From JBAZOO01 sp041648735 (GTDB lineage Bacteria > Verrucomicrobiota > Lentisphaeria > Oligosphaerales > CAITYL01), in NCBI GenBank assembly GCA_041648735.1, contig JBAZOO010000036.1, forward strand, positions 1 to 34,811: a stretch of DNA of 34,811 bases. The letters are read 5' to 3'. The notes under the pieces are model-generated. The model was not told the origin of the DNA and searched no databases. It saw only the letters and a program-made list of their open reading frames with translations. Positions 30,035-34,811 of this stretch are shown here, one piece after another. A program made the position numbers and the translations under genes. How positions within the stretch are numbered: the stretch's first letter is position 1; every line of letters starts with the position of its first letter.

Positions 30035-31144
30035 TCAAGCTTGGGTGGCTGGTGGCGGCGGGCGGCCGGCGAAGCCGGTCAGGGCGAGGAAATGGTCGAG
30101 GATGACCAGGGCGGCCATGGCGTCGACGACGGGGACGGCGCGGGGGAGGACGGAGGGGTCGTGGCGCCCCTTGGTCTGGAGGACGGTCGGCTGGCCGTCC
30201 TCGGTGAGGGTGTGCTGGGGCCGGCCGATGCTGGCGGTGGGCTTGAAGGCGACGCGGAAGACGATGGGCATGCCGGTGCTGATGCCGCCGAGGATGCCGC
30301 CGGCGTGGTTGGTGCGGGTGGCGACGCGGCCGTCGCGCAGTTCGAAGGGGTCGTTGTGCTGGCTGCCGGTCATGGTGGCGCAGGCGAAGCCGGAGCCGAG
30401 TTCGAAGCCCTTGCTGGCGTTGATGGCGAGCATGGCCTTGGCGAGGTCGGCGTCGAGCTTGTCGAAGATGGGGTCGCCAAGCCCCGGGGGGACGTTGCGG
30501 ATGATGCATTCGACGATGCCGCCGACGGAGTCCTGGCGGGCGGCGGTTTCCCGGATCAGCGCCATCATCCGTTCGGCGCTGGCGGGGTCGGGGCAGCGGA
30601 CAGGGGAGCGTTCGACCATTTCACGGTGGACGGTTTCGGGGTCGGTCTCGGCGAGGATCGGGCCGAGGCGCTTCACGTAGCTGGTGACGGTGATGCCGGC
30701 CTGTTCGCGGAGCAGTTTCTGGGCGATGGCGCCGGCGGCGACGATGCCGGCGGTGACGCGGGCGGAGCTGCGGCCGCCGCCGAAGGGGTCGCGGATGCCG
30801 TATTTGGCCTGGTAGGTGAAGTCGGCGTGGCCGGGGCGGTAGGCGTGGGCGATCTCGGCGTAGTCCTGGCTGATGACGTTGGTGGAGGGGATGAGCAGGG
30901 AGATGGGGGTGCCGGTGGTGCGGCCGCGGAAGACGCCGGAGAGGATTTGGACCTGGTCCGGTTCGGCGCGGGGGGTGGTGAGGGCGCTCTGGCCGGGGCG
31001 GCGGCGGTCCAGTTCCCGCTGGATGTCGGCGGCGGCCAGTTCCAGCCGCGGCGGGCAGCCGTCCACGACGGTGCCGATGGCCGGGCCGTGGGATTCGCCC
31101 CAGTTGGTGATGCGGAAATGTCTGCCGAAGCTGCTGCCTGCCAT
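30035..31144 (-). CDS. aroC: chorismate synthase
   Basis: A 369-residue FMN-dependent lyase converting EPSP to chorismate. The motifs are FRITNWGESHGPAIG, DIQRELDRRRPGQS, ILSGVFRGRTTGTPI, YRPGHADFTYQAKYG, FGGGRSSARVTAGIVAAGA, SKGFELGSG and the late KGRHDPSVLPRAVPV, all conserved in the family. The ATG at 31144 is chosen because the 28 codons upstream translate to Pro/Arg-rich non-family sequence. It heads the minus-strand aroC-aroK-oxidoreductase operon. The end of the chain (GRPPPPATQA) is a short variable tail. Confidence 0.96.
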   Translation of the reverse strand: MAGSSFGRHFRITNWGESHGPAIGTVVDGCPPRLELAAADIQRELDRRRPGQSALTTPRAEPDQVQILSGVFRGRTTGTPISLLIPSTNVISQDYAEIAHAYRPGHADFTYQAKYGIRDPFGGGRSSARVTAGIVAAGAIAQKLLREQAGITVTSYVKRLGPILAETDPETVHREMVERSPVRCPDPASAERMMALIRETAARQDSVGGIVECIIRNVPPGLGDPIFDKLDADLAKAMLAINASKGFELGSGFACATMTGSQHNDPFELRDGRVATRTNHAGGILGGISTGMPIVFRVAFKPTASIGRPQHTLTEDGQPTVLQTKGRHDPSVLPRAVPVVDAMAALVILDHFLALTGFAGRPPPPATQA

Positions 31145-31232
31145 GGTGGTGCGGCCTTGGGGTTGGCGCCGCCGCCGGGGGGGGCTGGCGGACGGGCGCG
31201 TCCGGGACGGGGAGGTTGGGCGTGGCAAAGAA

Positions 31233-31238
31233 AATATA
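31233..31238 (-). promoter_or_regulatory. -10 box candidate for the aroC operon
   Basis: TATATT on the minus strand, about 90 bp before the aroC ATG, is an AT island in GC-rich sequence. No clear -35 box is seen 16-18 bp upstream. Confidence 0.35.
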
Positions 31239-31328
31239 GCCGGCCGGCGCGGCCACGGAGCCGCGGAGATCGCGGAAGGGGGTTCCCGAGTTTCCAGTTT
31301 CGAGTTTCACGCGGCGGCGCCAGCCCGG

Positions 31329-31356
31329 TTGCATCCGCCCGGGGGGCGGCTATGGT
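31329..31356 (+). promoter_or_regulatory. sigma70-type promoter for the SRP RNA
   Basis: TTGCAT (31329-31334), a 16-bp spacer, then TATGGT (31351-31356). The predicted start, about 31363-31368, agrees with the 5' side of the RNA stem. Confidence 0.65.
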
Positions 31357-31367
31357 ACAAACTCCAG

Positions 31368-31479
31368 TGTCGGGTTGACGCCCGGCCGGGGTGACGGAGT
31401 ATTGTGAACCGGGTCAGATGGGGAACCAAGCAGCCCTAAGCGAAATCTCCGGGTGCTCCGGCCGGGCGTCAACCCGATA
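31368..31479 (+). ncRNA. ffs: signal recognition particle RNA, small bacterial (4.5S) type
   Basis: The conserved SRP hairpin is plain: GGGTCAGATG, a GGAA tetraloop in GGGGAACC, then AAGCAGCCCTAAG, matching domain IV of E. coli 4.5S RNA (GGTCAGG..GGAA..AAGCAGCC). The ends form a long perfect stem: 31370-31389 pairs with 31458-31477 over 20 bp. At about 110 nt it lacks the Alu domain. The RNA binds Ffh and directs membrane-protein targeting. It lies directly before dnaX, the order also found in other bacteria (SRP RNA, dnaX, ybaB). Confidence 0.93.
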
Positions 31480-31524
31480 GCGGTCCCCACCCGCCAGAGG
31501 CGCCTTCGGCAGCCGCAGCCCCCC

Positions 31525-33093
31525 ATGTCATCCTATCAGGTCATTGCCCGGAAATGGCGGCCGCAGACGTTTGCGGACGTGGTCGGCCAGGAGCACATCA
31601 CCCGGATCTTGAGGAACGCCATCCTCCAGGACCGGGTCGGGCACGCCTACCTCTTCATCGGCCCCCGCGGCACCGGCAAGACCACCACGGCCCGGATCTT
31701 CGCCAAGGCCCTCAACTGCCGCAACCGCCAGCCCGACGGCGAGCCGTGCTGCGAATGCAGCTCCTGCCGCGAGATCGCCGGCGGCCAGTCGCTGGACGTC
31801 CTCGAGATTGACGGCGCCTCCCACAACAAGGTCGAGCACGCCCGCGACCTGATTGGCACCGTCCAGTACACCCCCGCCGGCGGCCGCTACAAGATCTACA
31901 TCATCGACGAAGTCCACATGCTCACCGACCAGGCCTGGAACGCGCTGCTCAAGACCTTGGAGGAGCCGCCGGCGCATGTGAAGTTCCTCTTCGCCACCAC
32001 CGAGCCGCACAAGATCCTGGCCACCATCCTCTCCCGCTGCCAGCGGCTCGACCTCAAGCGCATCCCGCCGGGGCTGATCGCCGAACGCCTGCGCTGGATC
32101 GCCGGGCGTGAGCAGGTCGCCATCGCGGACGACGCGCTCCAGGCCATCGCCCGCGCCGCCGACGGGGGGATGCGCGACGCCCAGTCCATCTTCGACCAGA
32201 TGATCGCCTTCTGCGGCGGCCGCGACGCCGGCACGCCGATCGGCGAAGCCGACATCATGGACGTCTTCGGCCTCGCCTCCGGCAGCGAACTGCTCGACAT
32301 TGCCCACGCCCTCTTCAGCAACGACCTGCCCCGGCTCCTTCTCCAGCTCCAGAACCTGGCCGACCGTGGCCGCGACCTGGAGCAAGTCCAGCGCGACCTG
32401 GTGCTGCTGCTGCGCGACCTGATGGTCGTCCAGCTCCATCCGGAGCCGGCCCGGGTGCTGGAAGGCGGGTTGTCGGCCCTGGACAAGCTGCGGGCGCTGG
32501 CCGCCGCCGCGTCCCACGAATTGGTGCAGCGGCTGCTGGAGGGGCTGATGGCCCAGGAGGGGTTCCTCCGCTACGCCTTGAACAAGCGCGTCGCCCTGGA
32601 AGTGGTGCTGATCCGCGTCCTGCGCGACGCCCACGGCGCCCAGATCGATGACGTCATTGCCGGCCTGGCCAACTGGAAGCGGCAGGGCGCGTCCGTCCCC
32701 GTCGCCGTGGCTGCCGAGCCGGTTCCGCCCCCGCCGGCCGTGGCCGCGGCGGTGCCGGTGCCGGCGCCCCCCCGTCCGGTGTCTCCGCCATCTTCTCCGG
32801 CCGCCCAGGTTCCCGGCCCCGAGCCCGTTTCCGCCGTCACTGCCGCCCCCGCGGCGCCGGAGGGCGACGAAGCGGCACCGCCGGCGGACATCTATCAGGA
32901 CGTCGACGAGGGCGATGGGGCCGAAGCCGTGGATGCCGGCCGCGGTGGGCCGGCGGTCCCGGCCCAGCCCGCCGCCGCCCGGCAACCCCAACCCCGCGCC
33001 GACGCCGAAGTCTGGCAGCGGGTGACGGCGGATCCGTTTGTCCAGAAGTTCTGCTCCCAGGTCGGGGGGCGTGTCATTGATGTCCGGGGCTGA
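31525..33093 (+). CDS. dnaX: DNA polymerase III gamma/tau subunit
   Basis: A 522-residue clamp-loader ATPase. The P-loop is GPRGTGKT (residues 46-53), the zinc site C65, C75, C78, C81, the Walker B IIDEVHML, then NALLKTLEEPPAHVKFLFATTE and the SRC motif LSRCQRLDL. The collar domain extends to about residue 390. A Pro/Ala/Val-rich linker follows, and a short C-terminal tail (VWQRVTADPFVQKFCSQVGGRVIDV) remains. No A-rich slippery heptamer for programmed frameshifting is seen. The ATG at 31525 gives MSSYQVIARKWRPQTF, the standard family start, but lacks a purine-rich ribosome binding site. Probably transcribed with the SRP RNA. Confidence 0.95.
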   Translation: MSSYQVIARKWRPQTFADVVGQEHITRILRNAILQDRVGHAYLFIGPRGTGKTTTARIFAKALNCRNRQPDGEPCCECSSCREIAGGQSLDVLEIDGASHNKVEHARDLIGTVQYTPAGGRYKIYIIDEVHMLTDQAWNALLKTLEEPPAHVKFLFATTEPHKILATILSRCQRLDLKRIPPGLIAERLRWIAGREQVAIADDALQAIARAADGGMRDAQSIFDQMIAFCGGRDAGTPIGEADIMDVFGLASGSELLDIAHALFSNDLPRLLLQLQNLADRGRDLEQVQRDLVLLLRDLMVVQLHPEPARVLEGGLSALDKLRALAAAASHELVQRLLEGLMAQEGFLRYALNKRVALEVVLIRVLRDAHGAQIDDVIAGLANWKRQGASVPVAVAAEPVPPPPAVAAAVPVPAPPRPVSPPSSPAAQVPGPEPVSAVTAAPAAPEGDEAAPPADIYQDVDEGDGAEAVDAGRGGPAVPAQPAAARQPQPRADAEVWQRVTADPFVQKFCSQVGGRVIDVRG

Positions 33094-33100
33094 GCGCTCA

Positions 33101-33126
33101 CCCCCGGTTTCCCCTTCCCCTTCCCC
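33101..33126 (-). other. G-quadruplex-type motif between dnaX and ybaB
   Basis: The plus strand carries four C runs (33101-33105, 33111-33114, 33117-33120, 33123-33126) separated by 5, 2 and 2 bases. The minus strand therefore has four runs of four or more G with short loops. Confidence 0.5.
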
Positions 33127-33164
33127 TTCAATTGGTTGCAACCCAGGTCATTGGAGCCGAGTCC

Positions 33165-33473
33165 ATGAATATCATGAAGCTGATGAAGCAGGCGCAGAAG
33201 GTCCAGGGCGACGTCGCCCGCGTGCAGGAGGAAGTCGCCAAGCTGGAGAAGAGCTACAGCGTCGGCGGCGGCGCCGTCACCGCGGTGGCGAAGGGGGACG
33301 GGCTGCTCAAGTCGCTCACGGTCAGCCCCGAGCTGCTGAACAAGGATGACGCGGAGGCGCTCCAGGAGATGCTGGTCGCCGCCGCCAATGGCGCCTTGCA
33401 GGAGGTCAAGCAGGTGGCCAACCAACGGCTGCAAGAGGTCACGGCGGGGCTGCAGATTCCGGGGCTGCTCTAA
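33165..33473 (+). CDS. ybaB: YbaB/EbfC-family nucleoid-associated protein
   Basis: A 102-residue dimeric DNA-binding protein. It starts MNIMKLMKQAQKVQGDVARVQEEVAKLE, has the family GGGAVTAVAKGDG core, and ends LQEVTAGLQIPGLL. The classical neighbour dnaX lies 71 bp upstream; recR, which often follows, is absent and thrH takes its place. The ATG at 33165 follows GGAG. An ATG three codons later is also possible. Confidence 0.93.
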   Translation: MNIMKLMKQAQKVQGDVARVQEEVAKLEKSYSVGGGAVTAVAKGDGLLKSLTVSPELLNKDDAEALQEMLVAAANGALQEVKQVANQRLQEVTAGLQIPGLL

Positions 33474-33498
33474 GCCGGGTTGTTGGAGGCTGTCCGCC

Positions 33499-34119
33499 AT
33501 GTACAAGAAACCCGTGCTGGTCGCCGCGGACCTGGAAGGGGTCTTCGTCCCGGAGATCTGGATTGCCGTCGCCGAGAAGACCGGCATCGAAAAGCTCCGG
33601 CTGACGACCCGCGACATCCCCGACTATGACCGGCTGATGCGTGGCCGCCTGCAAATCCTGCGGGAGCACAAGCTCACGCTGGCGGACATCCAGGCGGTGA
33701 TCCGCACCCTCGACCCGCTGCCCGGCGCCGCCGACTTCCTCACCGGCCTGCGCCAGCGTTACCCGGTGGTCATCCTCTCCGACACCTTCCAGCAGTTCGC
33801 CGGCCCGCTCATGCTCAAGCTGGGGCTGCCGACCCTGTTCTGCAACAGCCTGGAAGTGGCCGCCGACGGCAGCATCACCGACTACCACCTGCGCATCCCC
33901 AACGGCAAGCAGCAGGCGGTCCAGCGCTTCCGTGAACTCAATTTCCGGGTGGTCGCCACCGGCGACTCCTACAACGACACCACCATGCTGGCCGAGGCGG
34001 ATTTCGGCATCCTCTTCCGCCCCTCCGCGAACGTCCGCCAGGAGTTCCCGCAGTTCCAGGTCGCCGAGGACTACGCCACCCTCTACAGCCTGATCCGCGC
34101 GGACGCCACCAACGGCTGA
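33499..34119 (+). CDS. thrH: ThrH-type phosphoserine phosphatase / homoserine phosphotransferase
   Basis: A 206-residue HAD enzyme. Motif I reads VAAD11LEGVFVPEIW, where the family has DLEG in place of the usual DxDGT. It continues with LTTRDIPDYDRLMRGR, motif II VVILSDTFQQFAGPLMLKLG, and VVATGDSYNDTTML with the Mg-binding Asp residues. These match ThrH, known from Pseudomonas as a bifunctional phosphoserine phosphatase and phosphoserine:homoserine phosphotransferase. The role in serine synthesis would feed the SHMT encoded at 23702. The ATG at 33499 follows GGAGG with good spacing. It starts 25 bp after ybaB and is likely the last gene of the dnaX transcript. Confidence 0.92.
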   Translation: MYKKPVLVAADLEGVFVPEIWIAVAEKTGIEKLRLTTRDIPDYDRLMRGRLQILREHKLTLADIQAVIRTLDPLPGAADFLTGLRQRYPVVILSDTFQQFAGPLMLKLGLPTLFCNSLEVAADGSITDYHLRIPNGKQQAVQRFRELNFRVVATGDSYNDTTMLAEADFGILFRPSANVRQEFPQFQVAEDYATLYSLIRADATNG

Positions 34120-34130
34120 CCGCATTGCCC

Positions 34131-34194
34131 ACCACGAAGCCACGAAGGGCACGAAGTCCGAGCGCAGTTCGTCTTCCCATGAATAGATCAGGCT
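34131..34194 (+). repeat. dispersed 51-bp repeat, copy B, with CACGAAG microrepeat
   Basis: 34144-34194 matches the minus strand of 2833-2883 at about 45 of 51 positions. It is preceded by a short tandem motif, so that CACGAAG appears three times between 34132 and 34157. It lies between thrH and tRNA-Arg. Confidence 0.8.
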
Positions 34195-34196
34195 GG

Positions 34197-34224
34197 ACCG
34201 CCGGCTGGCGGTTGCGCCTTTTTT
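34197..34224 (+). terminator. probable terminator of the dnaX-ybaB-thrH transcript
   Basis: ACCGCC (34197-34202) pairs with GGCGGT (34207-34212) over a 4-base loop. TTTTTT follows at 34219-34224 after a short gap. Confidence 0.5.
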
Positions 34225-34227
34225 CCC

Positions 34228-34304
34228 GCTCCGGTAGCTCAGTTGGATAGAGCAGCGGCCTTCTAAGCCGCAGGCCGTGGGTTCGAGTCCCGCCCGGAGC
34301 GCCA
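34228..34304 (+). tRNA. tRNA-Arg (anticodon TCT)
   Basis: The acceptor stem is GCTCCGG with CCGGAGC (34228-34234 and 34294-34300), with G as discriminator base and an encoded CCA at 34302-34304. The D-arm region is TAGCTCAGTTGGATAGAGCA. The anticodon stem is GCGGC / GCCGC with loop CTTCTAA, so the anticodon is TCT, reading AGA/AGG. The T-loop is GTTCGAGTCC. All arms close, so it is a complete, functional-looking tRNA. Confidence 0.97.
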
Positions 34305-34348
34305 TTGCTTTGCAAGCCGGAACCACCGGCCGCCCCGGGGGCGCGGGG

Positions 34349-34642
34349 TCATTCCCCCAGCGCCTCCCGCAACTGCCGTTGCTGGTCGGCGCCGATCTCC
34401 TGGATTTGGGTCTTGGCCTTCTTGTAGGCCTTCATCTGGGTGGCGCCAGTGCCGTAGTTGACGGCGGACTCGAGGTCGCGGCGCAGGCTCTCTTTCTCCG
34501 GGGCGGCGGGCTTGGCGGCCGCGGCGCCGGCGGCTGGCGGCGGCGGCGCCGCCTGTTCCTTTTCCGCCTTGGGGACGGGGGTGCAGGCGGCGGCCGCGAG
34601 CAGGAGGAGCAGTGGCAGGGGCAGGGCGGCGCGTGGTTTCAT
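34349..34642 (-). CDS. small lipoprotein of unknown function
   Basis: A 97-residue protein with a lipoprotein signal (MKPRAALPLPLLLLLAAAAC), so the lipidated Cys is residue 20. An Ala/Pro/Lys-rich linker follows (about residues 21-50). The C-terminal helical region is SLRRDLESAVNYGTGATQMKAYKKAKTQIQEIG, then QQRQLREALGE. The ATG at 34642 follows AAGAGGA. It lies opposite the tRNA-Arg gene. No family is recognised. It may be an envelope anchor or spacer protein. Confidence 0.75.
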   Translation of the reverse strand: MKPRAALPLPLLLLLAAAACTPVPKAEKEQAAPPPPAAGAAAAKPAAPEKESLRRDLESAVNYGTGATQMKAYKKAKTQIQEIGADQQRQLREALGE

Positions 34643-34735
34643 GGGGGCGTCCTCTTTGGGCAGGGGGCAATCCGATTGATTGGACTAGCCCGAGTTCAAC
34701 ACTTGACATCATAAGTGGTTGATTCTCAACACTCA

Positions 34736-34811
34736 GATAAAAAAGTAACTACACTTTTACTTTTTCCGGGGCTTGAGAGCCGATAAAAAAGTAACTACAC
34801 TTTTACTTTTT
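34736..34811. repeat. AT-rich palindromic direct repeats at the window end
   Basis: A 30-bp sequence starting GATAAAAAAGTAACTACACT occurs at 34736-34765 and again, identical, at 34782-34811, separated by a 16-bp GC-rich spacer (period 46 bp). Inside each, AAAAAGTAA and TTACTTTTT are inverted. The composition is unlike the rest of the window, and the series may continue past the edge. Confidence 0.85.

Noticed and set aside
31525..33093. Programmed frameshift producing a short gamma form of DnaX
   Set aside because: No A-rich or other obvious slippery heptamer with a following stem is present in the frame after the collar domain.
34697..34725. Plus-strand promoter from the TTGACA at 34713
   Set aside because: The -35 box is perfect, but no -10 box lies 16-18 bp downstream, and the downstream gene, if any, is outside the window.
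34736..34811. CRISPR array start
   Set aside because: The spacer is only 16 bp, the repeat is almost pure A/T with an internal palindrome, and no cas gene is near.

Overview
The window is strongly GC-rich, gene-dense bacterial chromosome with few long gaps. Lentisphaerota/Kiritimatiellota-type members of the PVC superphylum are my best guess. The reasons are a fused RpiB-SHMT enzyme, a GxxExxY protein set in CACGGAG-type repeats, an IS200-like transposase beginning MPQSLAKNFI, a prepilin peptidase with a large insertion, and small membrane and lipoprotein genes of a kind I associate with this group. No 16S gene is present, so the placement is inference. Outer-membrane-style lipoproteins and a periplasmic thioredoxin indicate a diderm.

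Layout. 1-900: a GxxExxY nuclease-fold gene inside a satellite-like array whose period changes in 9-bp steps. 899-2205: an EboC-like TatD hydrolase and an exported thioredoxin; the purine-rich sequence before each start codon matches the repeat. 2470-2704: rpsU with its own promoter. 3096-4571: a pectate-lyase-fold protein. 4685-12746: an M18 aminopeptidase, a 1611-residue membrane-anchored TPR protein, tmk and holB, the last three overlapping. 12747-13060: a non-coding gap with a one-directional cluster of DnaA-box-like 9-mers, three of them spaced exactly 11 bp, beside an AT-rich stretch; it is a replication-origin candidate. 13061-15842: HAD phosphatase, aroE and prepilin peptidase. 15816-17473: a promoter followed by three translationally coupled envelope genes (coiled-coil membrane protein, 33-residue membrane peptide, 51-residue lipoprotein), then a polytopic membrane protein, rsmG and a soluble histidine kinase. 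19650-21281 (minus): a 543-residue protein I do not recognise.

21352-25432: dapB, rplM-rpsI and the rpiB-glyA fusion, each with a recognisable promoter. 25506-27555 (minus): a PurN-like formyltransferase and tgt. 27642-28112: an internally deleted IS200-like transposase with two REP-like palindromes upstream and a 9-bp microrepeat downstream. 28204-28401: a small membrane protein. 28421-31144 (minus): an aroC-aroK-oxidoreductase operon. 31329-34119: SRP RNA (4.5S type) with its promoter, then dnaX, ybaB and thrH. 34228-34304: tRNA-Arg(TCT). 34349-34642 (minus): a small lipoprotein. The window ends in two AT-rich palindromic repeats.

Functionally the window is mostly housekeeping: replication clamp loader (holB, dnaX), dTMP supply (tmk), ribosome and translation (rpsU, rplM, rpsI, rsmG, tgt, tRNA-Arg, SRP RNA), aromatic and lysine/serine/one-carbon metabolism (aroE, aroK, aroC, dapB, glyA, thrH). 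Short repeat families sit in several of the gaps. One of about 51 bp occurs twice in opposite orientation near the two ends (2833-2883 and 34144-34194).
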